Source of the DNA: Lachnoclostridium sp. UBA5725
GTDB taxonomy: Bacteria; Bacillota; Clostridia; Lachnospirales; Lachnospiraceae
DNA length: 51,747 nucleotides
Direction of reading: 5' to 3'
Assembly (NCBI GenBank): GCA_002419585.1
Contig: DIGJ01000007.1
Span: forward strand, 1 to 51,747
Of the stretch, positions 1 through 7,413 are shown piece by piece (within the stretch, counting starts at the first letter, position 1; each line of letters opens with the position of its first letter). A model generated the notes under the pieces. It was not told the origin of the DNA, did no database searches, and saw only the letters and a list, made by a program, of their open reading frames with translations. The translations under genes were made by a program, and so were the position numbers.

Positions 1-250
1 TATCGACTTAAGCAGGCTGCATAAAGGAATCGCGAAGCAGTAAAAACTACTTCGCGATGAAGTCTAACTTATGGGGGTCACATCACTTAAGAGTTAATTT
101 TTTGTTGCTTAGAGGTTACGTGGAATGTTTATACGACTGATATAAAATCCTAGCATGGGAGCCGTGTAAATTGCACAAAGACTAAATAACTCAGCCTTTC
201 CTGGCGTCCGGCACAAACAAATCCCGCGTCCGTCCTTCATTAAACCAGAA
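1..250 (-). repeat. Left copy of a structured repeat element downstream of ABC permease
   Basis: This 250-base gene-free stretch holds one copy of an element whose second copy lies in inverted orientation at 51516-51747. Positions 112-173 match 51602-51663 in reverse complement over all 62 bases. Weaker similarity continues from 174 to about 250, up to the stop codon of the neighbouring permease gene. Outside the core, at 29-58, is a hairpin (9-bp stem ATCGCGAAG/CTTCGCGAT with an inner AGT/ACT extension and an AAAA loop) whose sequence is not shared with the other copy. Both copies read in the same sense relative to the gene they follow. It may be a structured RNA in the 3' untranslated region or a dispersed repeat. 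I cannot assign it to a known family. Confidence 0.75.
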
Positions 251-958
251 TTAAGCCAATAATCCCCGTTTTCGATATGCTACTATAAATAAGCAAATTG
301 CAAACAATGCATTTGCCGTAATTATCAAAATACGTCCACCATCAATAGAGACTGTTGTAAAATTATTTATTAAGTAATTTAATTGCTCTGTATACAAAAA
401 ACCGGCATATTTCTCAACACTTTCATTAAACATTGCAATCATTGGTACAAAAGCAAGTACCATCATAGCTGGAACAGAAACAGAGACTGCTGCCATTTGG
501 TTTTTGCTCCAGATTCCAATTGCAGCACCAAATACGGTAGAGGTTGTAATTCCTACAAACATAATTCCCATAAACTGCGCAAATTCCAGACCTTGATAGT
601 TTCCTTGAAGTGCAAATACACTTGAGCCTATCATACAGGCAGCAATGACATAGATTCCTTCGCCAATTAAATATTCCACTGCTTTTACATTGGACATCAT
701 CAAAACTCGTAATGTATCGGACTCCTTTTCTTCCGAGATAATGGAAGACATACAAGTAAGAGGAGCCATTCCAATATACATGGTAGCAAATAAAAGAATG
801 AAATAATTCTCCGGCATGCCAGAAATCTTCACTGCATTATCCATTATCACCGTAAGCATTGGAAACATAAGGAACTGAATGAGTACCACCTTATTTTTTA
901 TCGTATCTTTTATTTGTTTTTTTAAAATAGCGATTATTTTTCTTATACTCATATTCAC
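251..958 (-). CDS. ABC-2 type exporter permease
   Basis: Integral membrane subunit of a two-gene ABC exporter, 235 residues. About six hydrophobic segments are visible, near residues 24-44, 52-72, 92-117, 126-150, 157-180 and 213-228. This is the pattern of ABC-2 permeases that export drugs, peptides or polysaccharide precursors. The gene overlaps the upstream ATPase gene by 4 bases (GTGA), a sign of translational coupling. The start is GTG at 958; an ATG two codons later (952) is an alternative, since the sequence GAGAGGG lies at usable distance from both. It is the last gene of the LytTR-DUF3021-ATPase-permease operon and is followed directly by the repeat element of 1-250. The substrate is unknown. 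Confidence 0.8.
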   Translation of the reverse strand: MNMSIRKIIAILKKQIKDTIKNKVVLIQFLMFPMLTVIMDNAVKISGMPENYFILLFATMYIGMAPLTCMSSIISEEKESDTLRVLMMSNVKAVEYLIGEGIYVIAACMIGSSVFALQGNYQGLEFAQFMGIMFVGITTSTVFGAAIGIWSKNQMAAVSVSVPAMMVLAFVPMIAMFNESVEKYAGFLYTEQLNYLINNFTTVSIDGGRILIITANALFAICLFIVAYRKRGLLA

Positions 959-1809
959 ACCAACCCTCTCCCTGTAAGTTCCATAAATACAGTTTCCAGA
1001 TTTGGTTCGGAGGAATGGATACTCTCCACCATACCTTGACTAAAATAACCTGCAATTTTTTCTGCATTTTCACTACTGTTTGGTAATACTAGCAATTCTT
1101 TCGACTTCAAAAGGATGCTGATTGTATTTTCATAGTTGTATTTTCTACATAATTCTTCGGGTATGCCATATTCCACAATATTTCCTAAATGCAGTAGTGC
1201 AATATGATCACATAACTTTTCTGCTTCTTCCATATTGTGTGTTGTTAGAAAGACCGTCGTACCTTTTTCTTTTTGCTCACGTACTAACTTGTGTATTTCG
1301 GCTGCAGTGACTGGATCAAGTCCACTTGTTGGTTCATCCAGAAACAATATTTTTGGCTCGTGCATAATCGCTCTCGCCAAAGCCAGCCGTTGTTTCATTC
1401 CTTTTGATAGACGATGCACGGGCCTTTTTATCGCTTCTGATAAATCCACCTGCTCCAATACCTTAGGAATACATTTTTTGTCCAATTGATAAATATCTGC
1501 AAAAAGTACAAGATTATCATAACAACTTAAACGTTCATAAAGTCCCGTATTATCAAGAACCATGCCCATTTTTTGATAGATTTCCTGATCCATTTTTAAT
1601 ACACTTTTTCCAAGCACATATGCATCACCAGAGGACGGACGTATTTGACCTGTCAAAATTTTGATCAGTGTCGTTTTTCCTGCTCCGGAAGGTCCTAACA
1701 AGCCAATAATTTCACCTTTTGCAATTTCCATATTAATATTGGACAATACGGTTTTCTCTTGAAAAGCTTTCGAAATATGATCGATTTTGATCGAGATATT
1801 ATCATTCAT
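955..1809 (-). CDS. ABC exporter ATP-binding protein (CcmA/BcrA type)
   Basis: Cytoplasmic ATPase partner of the permease at 251-958, 284 residues. The Walker A motif GPSGAGKTT lies at residues 39-47, the signature LSKGMKQ at 134-140 and Walker B ILFLDE at 154-159. All catalytic motifs are intact. The tail beyond about residue 215 is the variable extension common in BcrA/NatA-type exporters. It overlaps the upstream DUF3021 gene by 8 bases and the downstream permease by 4. Position behind a LytTR regulator and a DUF3021 protein suggests regulation by that pair. The exported compound cannot be read from the sequence. Confidence 0.9.
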   Translation of the reverse strand: MNDNISIKIDHISKAFQEKTVLSNINMEIAKGEIIGLLGPSGAGKTTLIKILTGQIRPSSGDAYVLGKSVLKMDQEIYQKMGMVLDNTGLYERLSCYDNLVLFADIYQLDKKCIPKVLEQVDLSEAIKRPVHRLSKGMKQRLALARAIMHEPKILFLDEPTSGLDPVTAAEIHKLVREQKEKGTTVFLTTHNMEEAEKLCDHIALLHLGNIVEYGIPEELCRKYNYENTISILLKSKELLVLPNSSENAEKIAGYFSQGMVESIHSSEPNLETVFMELTGRGLV

Positions 1810-2293
1810 GATACTCCTCCTTTGACATTTCCTGTTTTAATTTTTCCAATCCTTCTTGCATTTTTTTATTTTCTAGATTATTTCTTACCACCATAAGTAC
1901 GATTGCAGTACAAAAACTAATACCAAAACTTATCGCAAATGCCGCCCATGGTTCCCACATATTGGTTGGAAACCAACCAAATACATTTGCAAAAATTGCG
2001 GTGATTATTACGATACAGACTATCATTATAACTGTTTTAAATAAGACGGAACTATTCTTTAAAAAATGATCCGAAAAAAGCAGGTATTTCAAAATCGTTA
2101 TAAATACGGACATTAGAAAAAACTGCAGCATGGTAGAAAGTGCAATCGCCTTACTTCCTAACTGAAACATAGTAGACAGATCTTTTACTTCGTCGCCTGT
2201 TATATAAGCAATTCCGATTAAAATCAATATTGTAATTGCAAATATGCATAGTACCTCTTCGAAATAATTAAATATTGTTTTTCTACTTTCCAT
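1802..2293 (-). CDS. DUF3021 family membrane protein
   Basis: Small integral membrane protein of 163 residues with four predicted transmembrane helices and a basic, charged C-terminal tail of about 25 residues facing the cytoplasm. The FGWFPTN stretch near the third helix and the KYLLFSDHFLK loop are typical of DUF3021. DUF3021 genes commonly sit beside LytTR regulator genes in Firmicutes. A role as membrane sensor or anti-activator of the regulator is the usual hypothesis, not an established function. The start codon follows the LytTR stop after one base, and the 3' end overlaps the ATPase gene. A second, shorter DUF3021 protein is encoded at 33509-33958. Confidence 0.85.
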   Translation of the reverse strand: MESRKTIFNYFEEVLCIFAITILILIGIAYITGDEVKDLSTMFQLGSKAIALSTMLQFFLMSVFITILKYLLFSDHFLKNSSVLFKTVIMIVCIVIITAIFANVFGWFPTNMWEPWAAFAISFGISFCTAIVLMVVRNNLENKKMQEGLEKLKQEMSKEEYHE

Positions 2294-2294
2294 C

Positions 2295-2735
2295 TTATTT
2301 TACCCCCAGTCTCTGCTTGAGATAGCCCGCATATTGTCTCGAAACAATTTGCTTTTCTGCATTTGTCATAGTAACAATGATTCTTCCATCAAAATCTGCT
2401 CGTAAGGATGCAATCTGCTTTAAATTAATAATACTGGATTTACTTGCACGAAAAAATTCTACCTTTGAAAGCTGCTCTTCCAATTCATATAGCCGAAGAT
2501 TGGATTCATACACATCCTTCTTTGTATAAAGAAAAGTTTTCTTATCCGCTGAATCGATATACAAGATTTCAGAAGCATCCAAAATAAATGTCTCATTGTT
2601 TTTGTGTCCAGTCAGTTTCATGTCCAAAATACGGAGCATAGAAACTACTTTTTCTATTTCAGGTGTAAGCTTTTCACAGGTTATTACAATATTTGTTTCA
2701 CGAACCGTATCGTCTGTATTTATCGAAATTTTCAA
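2295..2735 (-). CDS. LytTR-domain DNA-binding regulator
   Basis: Transcription factor made almost entirely of a LytTR DNA-binding domain, about residues 47-146. Characteristic blocks are EILYIDSADKKTF, LEEQLSKVEFFRASKSSIIN and a C-terminal basic VSRQYAGYLK stretch. There is no receiver domain, so it probably responds to its membrane partner rather than to a histidine kinase. I place the start at TTG 2735 because GAGGTG lies six bases upstream; a GTG at 2744 would add three residues but lacks a spaced ribosome binding site. It is first gene of the operon with DUF3021 and the ABC exporter. A good promoter (2766-2794) and operator-like repeats (2805-2834) precede it, so autoregulation is likely. 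Confidence 0.85.
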   Translation of the reverse strand: MKISINTDDTVRETNIVITCEKLTPEIEKVVSMLRILDMKLTGHKNNETFILDASEILYIDSADKKTFLYTKKDVYESNLRLYELEEQLSKVEFFRASKSSIINLKQIASLRADFDGRIIVTMTNAEKQIVSRQYAGYLKQRLGVK

Positions 2736-2765
2736 ATACTCCACCTCTTTCTTACTTCTGTTTTT

Positions 2766-2794
2766 ACTATAACAAGTAATTTTCTTCCAATCAA
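2766..2794 (-). promoter_or_regulatory. Sigma-A type promoter of the LytTR-DUF3021-ABC operon
   Basis: On the minus strand there is a -35 TTGATT (2789-2794), a 17-base spacer and a -10 TATAGT (2766-2771), giving a leader of roughly 25 bases before the TTG start. Confidence 0.7.
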
Positions 2795-2804
2795 TTGATT
2801 TTAA

Positions 2805-2834
2805 CTAAGATGCGGTTTTTTGCTACTGAATTGC
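2805..2834. promoter_or_regulatory. Candidate LytTR operator (direct half-sites, 20-bp period)
   Basis: CTAAGATGC at 2805-2813 and a degenerate CTGAATTGC 20 bases further on (about 2826-2834) begin 11 bases upstream of the -35 box. The same TAAGATGC half-site with a 20-bp period precedes the other LytTR operon (35800-35828) at nearly the same distance. Direct repeats about two helical turns apart suit LytTR proteins. The assignment is inference. Confidence 0.55.
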
Positions 2835-2870
2835 TAAAAAAACGATTCAATACATTTTATTAATAAAAAT

Positions 2871-2913
2871 GAGTGTAGCAAAATGGAAGGCGTTTCTCCA
2901 TAATGCCACACTC
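2871..2913 (-). terminator. Probable terminator of the GH5 gene, in a 318-base gap
   Basis: Interrupted hairpin: GAGTGT/ACACTC, then GCA/TGC, then ATGGA/TCCAT around a nine-base loop. On the minus strand it is followed by ATTTTTATT. It lies about 140 bases beyond the GH5 stop codon. The rest of the gap 2736-3053 holds the LytTR promoter and operator, plus AT-rich sequence including a small GGAAG/CTTCC palindrome near 2997. Confidence 0.55.
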
Positions 2914-3053
2914 TTTCTTATACTGTTTTTTTCATTTTGCTGATGATCCTTTGTATATTTTTTTCCGATAAACAATTATTCCTTTGCTAAATTGGGAAGT
3001 CTTCCTTCCTTTTTAATAATCATAAAATATCTTTTGAGCTCTTATTTAAAAGC

Positions 3054-4958
3054 CTATTTAATTAATAAATCATGAAAAATTTCAAAGTTTTCGACCACTT
3101 TATAATGTGTAGAATCGGGGATTTTTTCATAAGTTAAATCAGCATCGGGAACAGGGTATGTGGTAACCAGTCCTAAGCCTCCAATATAATTTCCGTAACT
3201 CCACCCAATTTCATTTTCCTCAAATGTCATAATCATATCAGAAATAAACTTCTCTCTAGTTTCGTTACTGTATGCAAAAGGAAACAAAGTTCCACCCTCA
3301 CCGTTATAAAAGCACCCCCACTCGCCAATCATAAAACCTACGTCGTTTTGCTCCGCAATTTTCTTTAGGCTTACCGGGGTTACCAGCATATCGGATTGGT
3401 TAAAGGTGGTTGTTGCATCCCATGTATTACCATTATCGTCCGTAAACGGCCAACTGTAATTATCAAATGCATTGGGATTCTCAGCGTAAAGATACATATT
3501 CGGCACGCAGAAATCTCTAGGGTCATAAAGGTGATAGCTTAATGCAACACCCTTCTTTGCCATTTCTTCACCAGTGATATTCATTGAATGAATATCAGCC
3601 ACAATTACTCTGTCAGGACATTCCTTTCTTATCGCCTCAATAGATGGTAGGTAACCAGTGACATACGCTTCATCAGTTGGAGGGTTAGGTTCATTCATAA
3701 GATTAAAGCTAAGATAATTGTTTGGAATATCCGCATATCTTCTTGAAAGTGCTCCCCAAACCTCGGCAACATCGTTTTGAAGTTTTGTATCAGAATAGAT
3801 GCTATCATTTATATCCCATACATCGGATATTTGAGTATCTCCATCCACGCCTGTTACTTCAAGCATTACAAATTGAATATGTACTCCATATTTCATTCCC
3901 CATGTTAGTATTTTATCAAGATATTCGACTTCACGAAGATTCAATGTTCCATCTTGAGGGTAAACTGTACCTTTTAGAGTATTAGTCGATTGCAGTCTAC
4001 TAAAACTTACTGCAATACGAGCAAAATTAAAACCACATTCTGATAATGTCTTTATATCACTTTCCAGTACGATATCATCTGTATCACAGCCGTTGGCTCC
4101 ATCAAATGTCCAAGCTTGGTGGCAAAGCATCATACCTTTCCATTCAGGTAACTTTTGATTGGATGCATTAGGTAAGTTTGTGCTTCCTGTATAAAGCGAT
4201 TTATCAATTGAATGTACACCTATTTTTTCAGGCAAAACAAACTCGGGCTCCGAAACTTCTGAATAATAGTAACGTGTCATTGTCATTAATGCTTCCTTAA
4301 TAGGTACATTTCTATCCGGATTAAAGGCCTGATCCTCATCATATGTCATCACCTTTTCCCCTGATCTCAAATCATAAATCCTTAAAAAAAAGTCTACATA
4401 GCCTGCCCCTCTTCCTGGCAATACAAGACCTTGCTGTGCCATACTATCAATTAAAGATAAATCCGTACATGTATCCCATACCCCGGCTTCTCCATAACTA
4501 CCATCAGACCTCTTAGCTATAAATGAAGGCCTTTTATTTATCACCGGTTCAAAATAGCTTTGCTGCAGTTCAGATACTTTACTATATCCATACAATCTCT
4601 CTGTCTCTGAAAGGTATAATAATTCTACTATATCGTATTTACGGGCAAGTTGTTCACTATACTCAGACTTAACATCTGTAAGTACTTTTAATTCATTTGT
4701 ATTGTACATGAGTTTTAAAGTACTTTGAATCAATTCGGCTAATTGAACAACTGTAATATTATCTTCATAATTTTTATACAGCTCATCATTTCCTATGTGT
4801 AATTCATACGACTCCATTAATTCTTCTGTAATATCCATCGATTGATTTGACACGCTTTGCTTGTCTGCATTTGAAGACAGATTGGCACTGTTTTCACAGC
4901 CAGTCATTCCGAACAACATAATAACAACTAAAAATAGAAACAGAATTTTATTTTTCAT
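3054..4958 (-). CDS. GH5-family glycoside hydrolase lipoprotein (cellulase-like)
   Basis: Predicted cell-surface endo-acting glycosidase of 634 residues. The N-terminus is a lipoprotein signal with lipobox GMTGC, so C21 would be lipidated after cleavage. Residues 25 to about 250 are a long linker-like region ending in FNPDRNVPIKEAL, which resembles an S-layer-homology repeat. The catalytic TIM barrel follows. The acid/base Glu is E423 in FNLMNEPNPP and the nucleophile is E546 in IGEWGCF, both intact. Substrate (cellulose, mannan or a mixed glucan) cannot be decided by eye. I chose ATG 4958 because GGAGGAG precedes it directly and the lipoprotein signal begins there; a longer reading frame from 5057 has neither. 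It stands alone, with no neighbouring CAZyme genes. Confidence 0.88.
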   Translation of the reverse strand: MKNKILFLFLVVIMLFGMTGCENSANLSSNADKQSVSNQSMDITEELMESYELHIGNDELYKNYEDNITVVQLAELIQSTLKLMYNTNELKVLTDVKSEYSEQLARKYDIVELLYLSETERLYGYSKVSELQQSYFEPVINKRPSFIAKRSDGSYGEAGVWDTCTDLSLIDSMAQQGLVLPGRGAGYVDFFLRIYDLRSGEKVMTYDEDQAFNPDRNVPIKEALMTMTRYYYSEVSEPEFVLPEKIGVHSIDKSLYTGSTNLPNASNQKLPEWKGMMLCHQAWTFDGANGCDTDDIVLESDIKTLSECGFNFARIAVSFSRLQSTNTLKGTVYPQDGTLNLREVEYLDKILTWGMKYGVHIQFVMLEVTGVDGDTQISDVWDINDSIYSDTKLQNDVAEVWGALSRRYADIPNNYLSFNLMNEPNPPTDEAYVTGYLPSIEAIRKECPDRVIVADIHSMNITGEEMAKKGVALSYHLYDPRDFCVPNMYLYAENPNAFDNYSWPFTDDNGNTWDATTTFNQSDMLVTPVSLKKIAEQNDVGFMIGEWGCFYNGEGGTLFPFAYSNETREKFISDMIMTFEENEIGWSYGNYIGGLGLVTTYPVPDADLTYEKIPDSTHYKVVENFEIFHDLLIK

Positions 4959-5315
4959 ATCTCCTCCATACTTATTATTTAAAATGCTTGAAGTAATCAC
5001 GTCAAGTAGCTTACACAGATAAATTCCATTACTCCGAATCTCATAAAAGTATAGCATATTCTTTTATATTTTTCATCATCTTTTGCTCAATATCTCGTTT
5101 ATGGTATATTAATTATATCTATTGCCTCAAGAAAATAAAATCCCCACATTTCAAAATTGAAAGGGCTTCAACATTTTATAAAAATGCTGAAACCCTTGAA
5201 TCTGCTACTTCAGTTATTCTTAATTGCATTTGTAATGCATAATTGAACAGTGCACAAAATACCAGCAAAACGGCGGCGGGAATTTAAGAAAGCAGTTCCG
5301 GAATCACTCTCCAAA
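4959..5315. other. Intergenic region with terminator hairpin
   Basis: This 357-base gap separates the nucleoside importer operon from the GH5 gene. It holds the hairpin listed at 5161-5197 and, upstream of GH5, AT-rich sequence with a TATACT at 5048-5053 but no convincing -35 box at 16-18 bases. I could not define the GH5 promoter. Confidence 0.5.
5161..5197 (-). terminator. Probable terminator of the nucleoside ABC importer operon
   Basis: A 37-base hairpin, AAGGG/CCCTT, TTCA/TGAA and CATTTT/AAAATG separated by single mismatches, with a three-base loop. It is followed on the minus strand by TCAATTTT, a modest U tract. It lies about 120 bases after the last permease stop. Confidence 0.5.
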
Positions 5316-6296
5316 TTATCGTTCTTCTCTAAAATACGGCTCTCCCAGACTGGCAGGCGGTTGATTCTCCCGTTTATTGCGAAGACTGGTCAGAATTAGT
5401 ACTAATATAGTAACTAAGTATGGAACCATTTTAAATAATTCCTGTGCGCTTCTGCTTAATCCTGGAATATAAATATATAAAATAAAAAATGCACCAAATA
5501 AGAAAGAACCAAAGATAGCCTTACTTGGATCCCACAATGCAAAAATTACAAGTGCGATTGCAAGCCATCCTCTATCTCCAAATCCATTATTTGTCCATGT
5601 TCCACCTAAGTATTCCATTACAAAATATAGACCACCAAGTCCGGCAATTCCACCGCCTAGAACGGTTGCTAAATATTTGTATTTGGTAACACCAATACCT
5701 GCTGCATCTGCTGTTGCAGGATTTTCTCCAACGGATCTTAAATTTAGACCGGATCTTGTCTTTCTAAGATAAAAAGTGAGATAAATTGCAATTATAACTG
5801 CAGTATAGGTCAAAAATCCATAAGAGAATAAAATAGGCCCAATTACTGGAATTTTTGATAATCCAGGAATTTGTTTTTGGTAAAGAGAAGCTGTAGTTGA
5901 AACTGAAATCTGTCCAACTCCACCAGCCATTTTGGAGATAGAACCACCAAAAAAGTTACCAAAACCAACACCAAAGGTGGTAAGAGCAAGACCTACTACA
6001 TTCTGGTTTGCACGAAATGTTATGGTCAAAATACTATAGATCAGTGCTCCAAATGCTGCACACAAAAAGGCTGCTAACAAGGAAATAATGACACCCAACA
6101 TAGGAATTGGATTATCGGTAGCATTTTCATAGAAAAAGGCTCCCATCAGACCAGCGATTCCACCCATGTACATAATACCAGGAATACCAAGATTTAGATT
6201 ACCTGATTTTTCAGTTATGATTTCTCCACTGGCACCGAATAAAATACCAATACCCTGTCCAATCGCCTTTTGAATAAAAACAGTAATAATGTCCAT
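5316..6296 (-). CDS. Nucleoside-type ABC importer permease (NupQ/YufQ-like)
   Basis: Membrane subunit, 326 residues, of the BPD_transp_2 (RbsC/LivM-like) family with about nine hydrophobic helices. The motifs SGEIITEKSGNLNLGIPG near the N-terminus and RSVGENPATADAAGI in the large cytoplasmic loop (about residues 185-205) are diagnostic of BMP-dependent nucleoside importers such as Bacillus NupNOPQ. It starts one base after the stop of the other permease, inside one operon: lipoprotein, ATPase, permease, permease. By analogy the complex imports purine or pyrimidine nucleosides such as guanosine. The exact substrate is inference. Confidence 0.88.
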   Translation of the reverse strand: MDIITVFIQKAIGQGIGILFGASGEIITEKSGNLNLGIPGIMYMGGIAGLMGAFFYENATDNPIPMLGVIISLLAAFLCAAFGALIYSILTITFRANQNVVGLALTTFGVGFGNFFGGSISKMAGGVGQISVSTTASLYQKQIPGLSKIPVIGPILFSYGFLTYTAVIIAIYLTFYLRKTRSGLNLRSVGENPATADAAGIGVTKYKYLATVLGGGIAGLGGLYFVMEYLGGTWTNNGFGDRGWLAIALVIFALWDPSKAIFGSFLFGAFFILYIYIPGLSRSAQELFKMVPYLVTILVLILTSLRNKRENQPPASLGEPYFREER

Positions 6297-6297
6297 A

Positions 6298-7413
6298 TTA
6301 TATTACCCCCTTCTGTTTTTTGCGAAATTCAACTTTGTAATTTACAAAAAATTCACAGCCAATTAAGAAGAATAAAATAATACCTGTAATAAGTTCGGAT
6401 GCATTTTCATTGAGTCCATACTGTGAAGCGATTTGGATAGAACCTTCTTGCATAAATACCAAAAGCGCAGATACCAATATCATGGCAAATGGATTGAATT
6501 TTGACATCCACGCAACAATAATGGCTGTAAATCCGCGGCCGCCTGCTGTACTGGTGGATATGGTGTGACTTGCACCACTTACTATAATACTTCCCATCAA
6601 TCCACAGATACCACCTGAAATAACCATGGTACGAATGATAACTTTTTTAACATTAATTGCTGCATATCTTGCAGTGTTTTGACTATCGCCAACAACCGAG
6701 ATTTCATAACCTTGTTTGGTATATTTAAGATATAAGAACATTCCTACGGTAAGTAATAATACCATTATTACATTTAATCCATATGTTGAACCTAGTATTT
6801 GCGGGAACCAACCTGCTCTTTTTGCCGCGTTGATTACTCCTACGGTATTGGAGCCTGCTGGGCTTTCCCAGAAAACAATACAATATGTAATAATCTGCAT
6901 CGCAACATAGTTCATCATCAACGTAAATAGTGTTTCATTGGTATTAAAATATGACTTGAAGAATGCAGGAATCAAGCCCCAGACCATACCTGCTACCGTA
7001 CTTGCTACAAAAATGGTAATAAGTAATAGCCAGTTTGGTACTTTATCTCCTACGTAAATCATAAGAGCAGCAGATGCAAGCCCTCCCATAAGAACTTGTC
7101 CCTCAGCTCCAATATTCCAAAATTTCATTTTAAAAGCTGGTGTCAAAGCGATTGCGATTCCAAGTAAAACTAAAATATCACGAATGGTTACCCATGTACG
7201 TCTTGAGTTACCAATTGCACCATCAATAATTCCAACATAAACCTGAAATGGATCTAACTTTGTAATGGCTACGATTGCAAAGGCACATACTATTAACGCA
7301 AGGATTACAGCAGCTATACGTATCAGCCACGCTGTTCGAGCTGGAATAGAATCCCGCTTCATCATACGAATCAGAGGTTCTTTTACTTCTTTTTGTCCTA
7401 CTGTACTCATCAT
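6298..7413 (-). CDS. Nucleoside-type ABC importer permease (NupP/YufP-like)
   Basis: Second membrane subunit of the importer, 371 residues. A basic cytoplasmic N-terminus (about 28 residues) precedes about nine hydrophobic helices. The segments TPAFKMKFWNIGAEGQVLMG (about residues 90-110) and FNTNETLFTLMMNYVAMQI match the YufP/NupP branch of BPD_transp_2 permeases. The gene overlaps the ATPase gene by four bases (ATGA), with AAGGAGG just upstream. It pairs with the 326-residue permease as a heterodimer. Confidence 0.88.
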   Translation of the reverse strand: MMSTVGQKEVKEPLIRMMKRDSIPARTAWLIRIAAVILALIVCAFAIVAITKLDPFQVYVGIIDGAIGNSRRTWVTIRDILVLLGIAIALTPAFKMKFWNIGAEGQVLMGGLASAALMIYVGDKVPNWLLLITIFVASTVAGMVWGLIPAFFKSYFNTNETLFTLMMNYVAMQIITYCIVFWESPAGSNTVGVINAAKRAGWFPQILGSTYGLNVIMVLLLTVGMFLYLKYTKQGYEISVVGDSQNTARYAAINVKKVIIRTMVISGGICGLMGSIIVSGASHTISTSTAGGRGFTAIIVAWMSKFNPFAMILVSALLVFMQEGSIQIASQYGLNENASELITGIILFFLIGCEFFVNYKVEFRKKQKGVI

